Shown here: one piece after another, positions 1 through 7,208 of the stretch
How the letters are laid out: each line of letters opens with the position of its first letter
Numbering within the stretch: the stretch's first letter is position 1
Origin: Clostridiales bacterium
GTDB taxonomy: Bacteria > Bacillota > Clostridia > Peptostreptococcales > Anaerovoracaceae
DNA: 55,361 bases
NCBI GenBank assembly: GCA_015058215.1
Contig: SVCU01000014.1
Location: 1 to 55,361, forward strand
Direction: 5' to 3'
The notes under the pieces: generated by a model
The model's input: only the letters and a program-made list of their open reading frames with translations
Told to the model about the DNA's origin: nothing
The model's database searches: none
Position numbers and translations under genes: made by a program

Positions 1-1
1 A

Positions 2-424
2 GCTGAAACTCAGCAAAAAATCCGATACTTAATCAATGCTACTCGATGTTTACTTACAGACTTTATTGATAGACCTACCTATTTCCGAATTTGCCATGCA
101 GTTACACATACCTTAGAGGAAGATTTAGCCTTTTTAGGTGAACATATCTATGAAGCGGATCTCCCGTATAGCACCTTTGTGCAGGGCCTTCTAACATCAG
201 GGTTGATGTATCAAAGTGTCATTGATGCTAATGGTGAGCAAAAATACTCATTTACTCCGCTTGCCGGAATTGTGGACCAATATGCGGTAAGTTACGACAA
301 CGTAGAACGATATCCTAATCCTATACAACTTGCCCATAGTTTTGCATCTCCACAGCCTAAATTGCCTGGCATCCCTGAATGGGAGGAAATTCCAGAAAAA
401 GAGATTGACGATATGTTCAAATAA
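2..424 (+). CDS. C-terminal part of an unrecognised protein (5' end outside window)
   Basis: An open frame runs from the window edge to a TAA at 422-424, giving about 140 residues with no start codon visible at a convincing position. I do not recognise the family. The visible part is soluble, mixed alpha/beta in character, with a proline-rich acidic tail (…KLPGIPEWEEIPEKE…). Codon use is clearly more AT-rich (tta, att, aat, aca) than anything else in the window, which points to horizontal transfer. It is followed at once by a strong terminator hairpin and then by a broken chromosomal gene, so it probably marks the end of an integrated element. It could be a plasmid/ICE replication or mobilisation protein, but nothing seen proves this. 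Confidence 0.6.
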   Translation, partial: AETQQKIRYLINATRCLLTDFIDRPTYFRICHAVTHTLEEDLAFLGEHIYEADLPYSTFVQGLLTSGLMYQSVIDANGEQKYSFTPLAGIVDQYAVSYDNVERYPNPIQLAHSFASPQPKLPGIPEWEEIPEKEIDDMFK

Positions 425-434
425 TAAAAAAGAG

Positions 435-480
435 CGGGAGTACAGCCATCGGACGAACCGAAAAGCTGTACTCCCGTTTC
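435..480 (+). terminator. Rho-independent terminator after the AT-rich gene
   Basis: A 12-bp perfect stem, CGGGAGTACAGC (435-446) with GCTGTACTCCCG (465-476), has an 18-nt loop and a T-rich tail. It lies 10 bases after the stop codon of the preceding gene. Confidence 0.85.
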
Positions 481-518
481 TTGTTTATGGGAAGTGTGCG
501 AAACCGAACCTTTTTTCC

Positions 519-774
519 TTCCTATGTGGATGCCCCTGTGATTGAGGAGCTGCCCATGACGCTGGAGTGCAGACTCATCAGCTATGATCCCGAAACTCAC
601 TATATGTTCGGTGAGGTGGTCAATGTCAGCGCCGACGAAGCCATTCTCGGTGAGGACGGCAACATCGACATTGCCAAGCTGCGCCCCATCATTTTTGATG
701 GCATCCATGCCGCCTATCATGTGATCGGCGAAAAGGTCGGCAACGCCTTTGCCGATGGAGCCCAACTGAAGTGA
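519..774 (+). pseudogene. 3' remnant of a flavin reductase-family gene
   Basis: From about base 519 the frame reads a typical C-terminus of a clostridial flavin reductase (FMN-binding split barrel), beginning VDAPVIEELPMTLECRLIS and ending with the usual EKVGNAFADGAQLK. This is from memory of the family. The N-terminal two thirds, with the FMN-binding part, are missing. Upstream the frame continues only into the terminator of the AT-rich gene, so the 5' end has been replaced by foreign DNA. An ATG at 487 could start a 96-residue product, but it would lack a flavin site. It is unrelated in detail to the intact flavin reductase at 9805-10731. Confidence 0.75.
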
Positions 775-779
775 TATAA

Positions 780-920
780 GGTATCTATTTGTACCCCATT
801 CTATCTTCTCAAAAACGATGGAAGAAGACTGACAGTTACTTTGGTTTAAACAGAAAAAGAACCATAAAGCCTTGAAAACACTATGTTTTCAAAAAATCTG
901 CTGGTATCTATTTATACCCT
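780..920 (+). repeat. Pair of 17-18 bp direct repeats, GGTATCTATTTRTACCC
   Basis: GGTATCTATTTGTACCCC (780-797) recurs as GGTATCTATTTATACCCT (903-920), 123 bp apart. Each copy is itself a near-inverted repeat (GGTA…TACC). The intervening sequence holds no gene. They could be recombination or attachment-like sites left by the element at the window start, or protein-binding sites; the sequence does not decide. Confidence 0.5.
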
Positions 921-931
921 ATAAGCCAAAG

Positions 932-967
932 AGCACGATGGTTTTACGCGGACCATCGTGCTTTTTC
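932..967 (+). terminator. Terminator hairpin
   Basis: An 11-bp perfect stem, AGCACGATGGT (932-942) with ACCATCGTGCT (952-962), is followed by a T run. It lies in a gene-free stretch after the flavin reductase remnant and may terminate transcription from that remnant. Confidence 0.75.
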
Positions 968-1055
968 TGTCCCCATTGCGATGGTCTACGCACAAATCTT
1001 GCATTTTCGCTGTTTTGGTGACACTTTTTTCGTGAAAAATGCGTTCCAAAAGTCA

Positions 1056-1092
1056 AAAAACAGGCCAAAACTATAAAAACGGCCTGTTTTTC
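1056..1092 (+). terminator. Second hairpin in the gene-free stretch
   Basis: AAAAACAGGCC (1056-1066) pairs with GGCCTGTTTTT (1081-1091) around a 14-nt AT-rich loop. The A-run and T-run make it terminator-like in both directions. No convincing gene lies between 775 and 1500. Confidence 0.6.
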
Positions 1093-1167
1093 CTGTTTTT
1101 TGTGTCGTTTTTGCATTTCGAGCGACGTTCTGAAGAGAAAAACGCGCACCAAACACCGTTTTTTTGA

Positions 1168-1320
1168 AATTTGGTGCCACTATTTGAATTTTATGCGCAC
1201 CGCAACGCCATTTTATAGTTTTTAGTGCGTGCCATGGCACCACTTTACAGTTTTTGTGCGCACTGTGGCACCACTTTACAGTTTTTAGCGCGCACTATGG
1301 CACCATTTTACAGCTTTGGC
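1168..1320 (+). repeat. Degenerate 31-32 bp tandem repeats, IS21-end-like
   Basis: The motif GGCACCACTTTACAGTTTTT followed by a GTGCGCA-type segment occurs at 1236, 1267 and (as GGCACCATTTTACAG) 1299, so the period is 31-32 bp. Weaker copies lie upstream (GGTGCCACTATTTGAATTTT near 1170; GCCATTTTATAGTTTTTAG near 1207). Multiple short terminal repeats of this style are known at the ends of IS21-family elements, so this is plausibly one IS end. No istA or istB gene is present nearby. The copies are contiguous without unique spacers, so this is not a CRISPR array. Confidence 0.55.
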
Positions 1321-1500
1321 GGATTTGGTGCGTCAGCAATCGATACTGCTTCACAACTCACGCCAGTTTTCTGGTCTACCTGTTCGCCAATCGTCCGATT
1401 TTATGGTGAACAGGATTTCGCACCGATCCCCAATCGACACATTGCCAAGACGCTCAAATGGATTTATAATTAAATAAATGAGTAAAAAGGGGATATTCTT

Positions 1501-2682
1501 ATGGATACTTTGATCGAACTCTATGACGAACGCGCCATCGAAAATATTCTGGCACCGGACCTGTTCCGCCCTGCCCGCATCATCTATCTCTGCCCCACGG
1601 AGATGGCCCAGAACCGGAAGCATCAGGACAAGCTGAGAGACTTCTTCCGCCGCCGCGGCTGGGAACCGGAGGTGCTGTTCCTGGAGACCAGCCCCTTCAA
1701 GGCGGACCGCATCCTGCGGCAGCTGCAGGGCATCGCACAGAAGTACCCGGACTGCGCCATGGATGTTACCGGCGGCAGCGACGCTGCCCTCTTCGCGGCA
1801 GGCATCTTTTCGTCCCAGACGGGCATCCCCGCCTTCACCTATTCCCGCAAAAAGAACCGATTCTTCGACATCAGCGGTGCCGACTTCGCAGAGGATCTGC
1901 GCTGCACCCTCACCTATTCCGTGGAGGATTTCTTCCTGATGGCCGGCGGCACCCTGCTTCCCGGCCGGGTGGATAACGCCCTTCTCGCTAAGTATTTGAA
2001 GGATTTTGACCCCTTCTTCCGGTGCTTCCTGCGGTTCCGCCGCCAGTGGAACCGGATCATTACTTACATCCAGCGGATCTCCCCTTCGGAATACGGCAAG
2101 GCCCCTTCCCTGACCGTGCAGGGCAATTACACCGTGAAGGGTGAGCACGGCTCCCGGGTCTCCGCCAACGAGCAGGCTCTCCGCTCGCTGGAGCAGATCG
2201 GGTTCCTACAGGATCTCACCATCGTCACCGGACAGTCCGTTTCCTTCCGCTTCCGGGACCGCAATATCCGGTCCTGGCTCCGCGATGTGGGCAGCGTTCT
2301 GGAGCTTTACACCTACAAGGCCTGCATCGATTCCGGCCTGTTCAACGATGTGATCAGCAGCGCCGTGGTGCGCTGGGACGATGTTCTGGGCCATGCCAGC
2401 GTGTCCAATGAAATCGACGTGATGGCCTCCCAGGGTGTCATTCCCCTCTTCCTCAGCTGCAAGGCCACCGAGATCAAGACAGAGGCCCTCAACGAGCTGG
2501 CCATCCTGCGGGACCGCTTCGGCGGCAAGGGTGCAAAGGCCGCCATCATCACCACCGAGCCCTGCATCGCCGCCGCCCGTCACCGGGCCGAAAAGCTGGA
2601 TATTTCGATCATCGATCTGGAAGATCTGAGAAATTGCCAGTTGGTGCAGTGCCTCACCGACATCATGAGCGGCCAGGCGTAG
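1501..2682 (+). CDS. CARF-domain protein with PD-(D/E)xK-type nuclease domain (DUF1887 / Card1-Can2-like)
   Basis: 393 residues. The N-terminal third fits a CARF (Rossmann-like) domain: a hydrophobic strand at residues 22-30, then DVTGGSD near residue 83, the glycine-rich loop that contacts cyclic oligoadenylate in this family. The middle (about 190-250) resembles a winged helix. The C-terminal part has the order LELYTY, NEIDVM, PLFLSCK expected of the restriction-endonuclease-like domain; the usual ExK reads SCK here. Known relatives (Card1, Can2) degrade nucleic acid when activated by second messengers from type III CRISPR. No CRISPR array, Cas10 or other cas gene is in this window. An AAGGGG Shine-Dalgarno lies 8 bases before the ATG. 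The gene stands alone between mobile-element repeats and a terminator. Family assignment is fairly sure; biological trigger unknown. Confidence 0.75.
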   Translation: MDTLIELYDERAIENILAPDLFRPARIIYLCPTEMAQNRKHQDKLRDFFRRRGWEPEVLFLETSPFKADRILRQLQGIAQKYPDCAMDVTGGSDAALFAAGIFSSQTGIPAFTYSRKKNRFFDISGADFAEDLRCTLTYSVEDFFLMAGGTLLPGRVDNALLAKYLKDFDPFFRCFLRFRRQWNRIITYIQRISPSEYGKAPSLTVQGNYTVKGEHGSRVSANEQALRSLEQIGFLQDLTIVTGQSVSFRFRDRNIRSWLRDVGSVLELYTYKACIDSGLFNDVISSAVVRWDDVLGHASVSNEIDVMASQGVIPLFLSCKATEIKTEALNELAILRDRFGGKGAKAAIITTEPCIAAARHRAEKLDISIIDLEDLRNCQLVQCLTDIMSGQA

Positions 2683-2760
2683 CAGCATACGTGGCCGGGC
2701 ATAGCAGCATAGGCAGCCGGGGGCACCGGAAACATTCCCATCAGCCAAACAAGCAACAGC

Positions 2761-2798
2761 AAAAGGTCCGTAACGAACTTTCGTTACGGACCTTTTTT
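2761..2798. terminator. Bidirectional terminator between convergent genes
   Basis: A 12-bp perfect stem, GGTCCGTAACGA (2765-2776) with TCGTTACGGACC (2781-2792), is flanked by AAAA and TTTTTT. It lies between the CARF gene (plus) and the ligase fusion (minus) and can serve both. Just before it, 2684-2720 contains an imperfect 20-bp direct repeat around AGCAGCATA. Confidence 0.85.
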
Positions 2799-2879
2799 AT
2801 TTGTCTCTTACCAAACGCTTCTGTTTTTGCCGCGGCCGCTTGCTTCTGCGGCTTCTGCTTTTTTTCACCGGGTACAGCC

Positions 2880-5363
2880 TCACTCTTTCGTCAGGCCCAG
2901 CCGTTCCGCTGCCTCCTGGCGCATCTTGTATTTCAGCACTTTGCCGGCAGCGTTCATGGGGAAGGCCTCCACAAATTCAATGTACTTGGGCACCTTGTGC
3001 CGTGCCATGCTGGCTTTGATGTAGGCGTGCATTTCCTCTGCGGTGACGGAACCCGGTTCCTTCAGGATGATGCAGGCCATGATCTCTTCACCGTACTTTT
3101 TATCCGGCACGCCGATCACCTGCACATCCCTTGTCTGGGGATGGGTGTAGATGAATTCTTCGATTTCCTTGGGGTAAATGTTTTCGCCGCCGCGGATGAT
3201 CATATCCTTCAGACGGCCGGTGATACGGTAGTTGCCCTGTTCATCCCTGCAGGCCAGATCACCGGAATGGAGCCAGCCCTCCGCATCCACCGTATCCGCC
3301 GTGGCCTGGGGCATCTTGTAGTACCCTTTCATGGTGTTATAGCCTCTGGCGCAAAACTCGCCGTTGATGCCGGGGCCAACTTCCTCGCCGGTCTCCGGAT
3401 CCACGATCTTGCATTCCACGTGAGGGAAGGCATAGCCCACCGTATCGGTACGCACATCCAGAGGGTCGGTCCAGGCGCTCATGGTGTTTCCGGGAGCGCA
3501 TTCGGTCTGGCCGTAGACGCTGACGATACCGGTCATGTTCATTTCATCCGGCTGGGCTGCCCGGCGCATCAGCTCCGGAGGACAGCCCGCCCCCGCCATG
3601 ATGCCGGTACGCATATAGCTGAAATCGGTTTTGCGGTAATCCGGGTGGTTGAACATGGCGATGAACATGGTGGGAACACCGTTGAACGCCGTGATTTTTT
3701 CCTGGTTGATGCAGGCCAGAGAAGAGGCCGCCGAGAAATAGGGCATGGGACACATGGTGGCCCCGTGGGTCATAGCGGAGGTCATGGACAGGGTCATGCC
3801 GAAGCAATGGAACATGGGCACCTGGATCATCATCCGGTCCGCCGTGGAAAGGCCCATGCGGTCGCCGATGCACTTGCCGTTGTTCACCACATTGTAGTGG
3901 GTCAGCATGACGCCCTTGGGGAACCCGGTGGTTCCCGACGTATACTGCATGTTGCACACATCGTCGGGGCGAACGGATGCCGCCATCTGCGCCACCTGCT
4001 CCCGGCTCACCAGTTTGTATCGCAGCATAGCTTCCTCGAAGGTCAGACAGCCCTTCTGTTTGAACCCCACGGTGATCACGTTGCGCAGCATGGGCAGTTT
4101 CCTGCAGTGCAGCGGTTCTCCCGCCTTCGTTCCGGCGATTTCGGGACAAAGCTCGTTGATGATGGCCGCGTAATCGGAATCCAGATTGCTCTCCACCATC
4201 ACCAGCGTGTGGGTATCGGACTGGCGCAGCAGATATTCCGCTTCGTGGATCTTATAGGCCGTATTGACTGTCACCAGCACCGCACCGATCCGGGTGGCCG
4301 CCCAGAAGGTGATGAACCAGGCCGGTACATTGGTGGCCCAGACAGCCACTTTGGAGCCCGGCTTGACCCCCATGGACACCAGCGCTCTTGCGAACCGGTC
4401 CACATCCTCCCGGAACTGGGCATAGGTGCGGGTGTAATCCAGAGTGGTGTATTTAAAGCAATACTGGTCCGGAAATTCCTCCGCCACCCGGTCCAGCACC
4501 TGCGGGAAAGTCAGGTTGATCAGTTCATCCTTCTTCCAGATGTACTGGCCGGTGCCGTCGTGGTTGGGGTAGAGCTTTTTCTTCATGCCCCGGGTGGAAT
4601 GGAACCGTTCCATGTAGTTTACAAAATAGGGGAAAATGATCTCCGGATCCTGCAGATCCTCCAGCCATTCCGGCTTCCATTCCAGAGAGATGAAGCCGTC
4701 GTAGTTGACGCTGGAAAGAGCCTGCATCACTTCCGCGATGGGCATGGTGCCTTCCCCGATGAGCTGGTAGTTCCCCCCATCGTCAGAATCCCGCAGATGG
4801 ACGTGGCGAACGTAAGCTCCCAGATTTTTGATGGTGGCATCGCCGCTTTCACCGAAATCCCGGTACGGATGGTGCACATCCCAGAGGGCGCCCAGATAAT
4901 CGCTGGCAAAGCGGTCCAGCATGGCGCGAAGCCGGTCCGTATCCGCATAGATCCCGCTGGTTTTCAGCAGCAGACCCACCCCGGCTTTCTCCGCCAGGGG
5001 GACAAGACGCTGCAGGGATTCGAGCACCCGGTCCTCTTCCTCCTGCAGAGCGCAGGCCACCACATACTCCACCTGGGCAGTTCGGGCCGTTTCGATCAGC
5101 CGCTTCAGCGTTTCCTCCGCCGCAGGATCCGTTGCCAGGTCGCAGGAGGTATCAAAGCAGGGAATGGTCAGCTTTTTCTCCCGCAGATTGCGGGCGGTGG
5201 CGGCGGCCCGGTAAGGATGGAAGGGGCCGCCCTTTCCCCACAGAGCTTCAAATTTGGCGAGATTGTATACTTCGATGCCGGAAAAGCCCATATCCAGAGC
5301 GGTGTCCAGCATTTCGTCCCAGGTCAGACCCGGCCAGCCTCTGGTGGAAAATGAAAGTCTCAT
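2880..5363 (-). CDS. Fusion of xylose isomerase-like TIM barrel and AMP-dependent acyl-CoA synthetase
   Basis: 827 residues. Residues 1 to about 265 look like a sugar phosphate isomerase/epimerase TIM barrel, with ALWDVHH, VRHVHLRD and FISLEW as likely metal-site segments; the first canonical Glu strand instead reads LLLKTSG. Residues about 285-827 are a complete ANL-family ligase: YTSGTTGFPKG (near 472), YGQTE, the GDLACRDEQGNYRITGRLKD hinge (near 704), and the C-terminal lysine in NAAGKVLKYK (near 808). It should form an acyl-adenylate and then an acyl-CoA; the substrate is unknown. The ATG overlaps the stop of the upstream LeuA-like gene by 4 bases (ATGA), so the two are translationally coupled in one T-box-controlled operon. 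A barrel-ligase fusion is much longer than a usual ligase (about 550). Confidence 0.85.
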   Translation of the reverse strand: MRLSFSTRGWPGLTWDEMLDTALDMGFSGIEVYNLAKFEALWGKGGPFHPYRAAATARNLREKKLTIPCFDTSCDLATDPAAEETLKRLIETARTAQVEYVVACALQEEEDRVLESLQRLVPLAEKAGVGLLLKTSGIYADTDRLRAMLDRFASDYLGALWDVHHPYRDFGESGDATIKNLGAYVRHVHLRDSDDGGNYQLIGEGTMPIAEVMQALSSVNYDGFISLEWKPEWLEDLQDPEIIFPYFVNYMERFHSTRGMKKKLYPNHDGTGQYIWKKDELINLTFPQVLDRVAEEFPDQYCFKYTTLDYTRTYAQFREDVDRFARALVSMGVKPGSKVAVWATNVPAWFITFWAATRIGAVLVTVNTAYKIHEAEYLLRQSDTHTLVMVESNLDSDYAAIINELCPEIAGTKAGEPLHCRKLPMLRNVITVGFKQKGCLTFEEAMLRYKLVSREQVAQMAASVRPDDVCNMQYTSGTTGFPKGVMLTHYNVVNNGKCIGDRMGLSTADRMMIQVPMFHCFGMTLSMTSAMTHGATMCPMPYFSAASSLACINQEKITAFNGVPTMFIAMFNHPDYRKTDFSYMRTGIMAGAGCPPELMRRAAQPDEMNMTGIVSVYGQTECAPGNTMSAWTDPLDVRTDTVGYAFPHVECKIVDPETGEEVGPGINGEFCARGYNTMKGYYKMPQATADTVDAEGWLHSGDLACRDEQGNYRITGRLKDMIIRGGENIYPKEIEEFIYTHPQTRDVQVIGVPDKKYGEEIMACIILKEPGSVTAEEMHAYIKASMARHKVPKYIEFVEAFPMNAAGKVLKYKMRQEAAERLGLTKE

Positions 5364-6763
5364 GCTTCTTCCTCCTCGTAAACGATCTTGTTCAGTGCGC
5401 TCAGGTACGCGTGGATGCCGGCTGCCACGATATCGGTGGAAATGCCTTTTCCGGAATACACCCTGCCGCCACTGCGCAGCTTCACCACGGTCTGCCCCAC
5501 GGCACCGCGGCCTTCCGTAACGGACTGCAGCTGGAAATCATCCAGCTCGTACCGGGTCCCGGTAATGGTTTCAATGGCCACAAAGGCGGCATCGATGGGG
5601 CCGTCTCCGATGGAGACCCCTTCCAGAGTCTCGCCGTTCTTCCGCAGCTTGATGTGGGCCGTGGAGGAAATGGTATTGCCGGACGTGATCACAAAGGTTT
5701 CCAGTTCATAGGTGGGCGGTACCTGCATGGCGGCAGAGGCAACGATGGCATCCAGTTCTTTGTAGGAGACCCGGTCCTTTTTCAGGGCGATCCGCCGGAA
5801 TGCATCGTACACTTTTGTCTCGTCTTCTTCGGAAAGGTCGTAGCCCAGCTGCGCGGCCGCTTTGGTCACCGCCGCAGCATCGTCGTGCGCGGTCAGATAC
5901 AGATCCTCATCGGGGCCAGCCGCAGGGCCGACACCCCGGCTTCCTGCTGTCTTGCAAATCTGCCGCACTTTTCCGATGATCCGGTTCAGCTGCTGCATCT
6001 GCAGAGAAGATCCGGCTCCGAAGCTGTCGCCTCTTGCATCCAGGATCCTTGCCAGATTGGCGATATCGGCCGCATCCAGGGGGTAGGCAGCCGCTTTCAG
6101 TTCCGTTACGCCGGCACCTGCTGCGGCCACCGCGCAGGCATCGGCCATGGACAGGGCATCGCTGCAGGCGGCACCCATATTCACGCTCTGCAGTTCCGGA
6201 ACCGCTTCCCGCAGGTCGCAAATGAACCGGGCAAATTCGGCGGGCAGCATGGACCCGGCGGCATCGCAGACGGTGACGGTAGTTGCTCCGGCAGCAATGG
6301 CATCGCGCAGGGTCTCCGCCAGGAAAGCGGCATCTGCCCGGGTGGCATCCTCCGCCAGAAATTCCACATCGGCGCACAGGCTCTTACAGACCCGGATGGT
6401 CTCCGCGATCAGCTTCCGCATGGCTTCCGGCTTTTTGTGGAACAGGTATTCCATCTGCACGGCGCTCACCGCGCCGCAGACCTGAAGGCGCGGATGCTTT
6501 GCCTGCTGCAGGGCGGCCCAAACCTGTTCCGGGCATTCGCCGTTCAGCGGCACCGGCACTGCGATCACGCTGTTTTTCACCGCTGCCGCGATGGATTTGA
6601 TGCGCAGGCTGTCGATGCGGGGATTCCGGATCCCTTCCAGTTCGATCACAGACACACCCAGTTTATCCAGCAGCTTCGCCAGTTCGATCTTTTCTTTGAA
6701 GGAAAGATCGAAGCCGTCCGCCGCCTGTTTCATCGTCATATCCGACAGTTTCATCATTTTCAT
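5360..6763 (-). CDS. LeuA-like protein (HMGL barrel plus LeuA regulatory domain) lacking canonical catalytic motifs
   Basis: 467 residues, against about 510 for 2-isopropylmalate synthase. The N-terminal barrel aligns by eye with LeuA (SFKEKIELAKLLDKLGVSVIELEG near residues 21-44). However, the LRDGxQ catalytic signature is replaced by MTMKQAADG, and the HxHND metal-binding motif by AACSD in NMGAACSDALSMADA. The C-terminal 120 residues (from about 345) are a well-preserved LeuA dimer/allosteric domain, with VSIGDGPIDAAF and GRGAVGQTVVKL. In LeuA this domain binds leucine. The protein therefore looks like a pseudo-enzyme, a leucine sensor, or an enzyme with altered chemistry. It is the first gene after a T-box leader and overlaps the ligase fusion. 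It lacks any internal frameshift, so it is under selection rather than decaying. Confidence 0.8.
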   Translation of the reverse strand: MKMMKLSDMTMKQAADGFDLSFKEKIELAKLLDKLGVSVIELEGIRNPRIDSLRIKSIAAAVKNSVIAVPVPLNGECPEQVWAALQQAKHPRLQVCGAVSAVQMEYLFHKKPEAMRKLIAETIRVCKSLCADVEFLAEDATRADAAFLAETLRDAIAAGATTVTVCDAAGSMLPAEFARFICDLREAVPELQSVNMGAACSDALSMADACAVAAAGAGVTELKAAAYPLDAADIANLARILDARGDSFGAGSSLQMQQLNRIIGKVRQICKTAGSRGVGPAAGPDEDLYLTAHDDAAAVTKAAAQLGYDLSEEDETKVYDAFRRIALKKDRVSYKELDAIVASAAMQVPPTYELETFVITSGNTISSTAHIKLRKNGETLEGVSIGDGPIDAAFVAIETITGTRYELDDFQLQSVTEGRGAVGQTVVKLRSGGRVYSGKGISTDIVAAGIHAYLSALNKIVYEEEEA

Positions 6764-6784
6764 AACCCATGCTCCTGACTTTCT

Positions 6785-7060
6785 AAAATAAAAAACCCTG
6801 AGGCCATCAGCCTCAGGGACGAAATAACGATCCGCGGTACCACCCTGCTTATTCTTCGACGGAAGAATCTCTCATCGGGCTCAGACAAGCCCTATCTCTG
6901 TAACGGGAGAACCCGTGTCTCATTACCGGCCGAAGCGTTCACAAGACCGACTCGGGAACCAGATCGCTGCATTCCGCGGCACCGGCTCACACCACCCGCC
7001 GGCTCTCTGAAGCGCTTGGAATACGCAAGTTTTCCTTCAACGTCTTTTTTCGATATGAAT
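6785..7060 (-). promoter_or_regulatory. T-box riboswitch leader, specifier best read as CUG (Leu)
   Basis: On the minus strand the leader has the hallmark T-box AGGGTGGTACCGCGG (about 6833-6847), followed by the terminator GGCTGATGGCC within CCCTGAGG…CCTCAGGG (6796-6818) and a U run. Stem I is recognisable: AAGAC/GTCTT base, GGAA/TTCC lower helix, GCGTATTCC paired with GGAATGCAGC, and the conserved AGAGAG and GGTGGTGTGAGCC segments. This leaves a 7-nt specifier strand GATCTGG; aligned with the common GAANNNR pattern it gives CTG (plus-strand 6960-6962) followed by the purine G. The UGGU of the T-box fits a tRNA with discriminator A, as in tRNA-Leu. Uncharged tRNA should permit readthrough into the two-gene operon. 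Confidence 0.9.
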
Positions 7061-7066
7061 GGGTTT

Positions 7067-7095
7067 ATTTAACCACAAAACACGCCCATTGTCAA
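7067..7095 (-). promoter_or_regulatory. Sigma-A promoter of the T-box operon
   Basis: On the minus strand TTGACA (7090-7095), a 17-nt spacer and TTAAAT (7067-7072) make a near-consensus promoter. It would start the leader near 7060. Confidence 0.85.
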
Positions 7096-7208
7096 CGGAA
7101 ATTTTTAAATTTTCTTTCAATTGAGTGCAATACAATTCGAAACCGATTGATTTTTGACCGGTTTTGCGATACAGTTTCAGTATCAAGATTCGTTTCAGGA
7201 GGTTCCCC

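Noticed and set aside
919..1243. Short open frames in the gene-free stretch near 1000
   Set aside because: They run through a terminator hairpin and an AT-rich inverted repeat and have no start signals.
1207..1320. Possible CRISPR array next to the CARF gene
   Set aside because: The repeats are adjacent with no unique spacers of 30-40 bases, and they are degenerate. No cas gene is present.
2634..5354. A 906-codon plus-strand open frame over the ligase fusion
   Set aside because: His/Gly/Arg-rich composition is typical of antisense frames. The minus strand has all ANL-ligase motifs.
7154..7180. TTGACC with a possible -10 and a GATAC/GTATC inverted repeat before the zinc-ribbon lipoprotein
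   Set aside because: No acceptable -10 at 16-18 bases; left out as a promoter call because the evidence is too weak.
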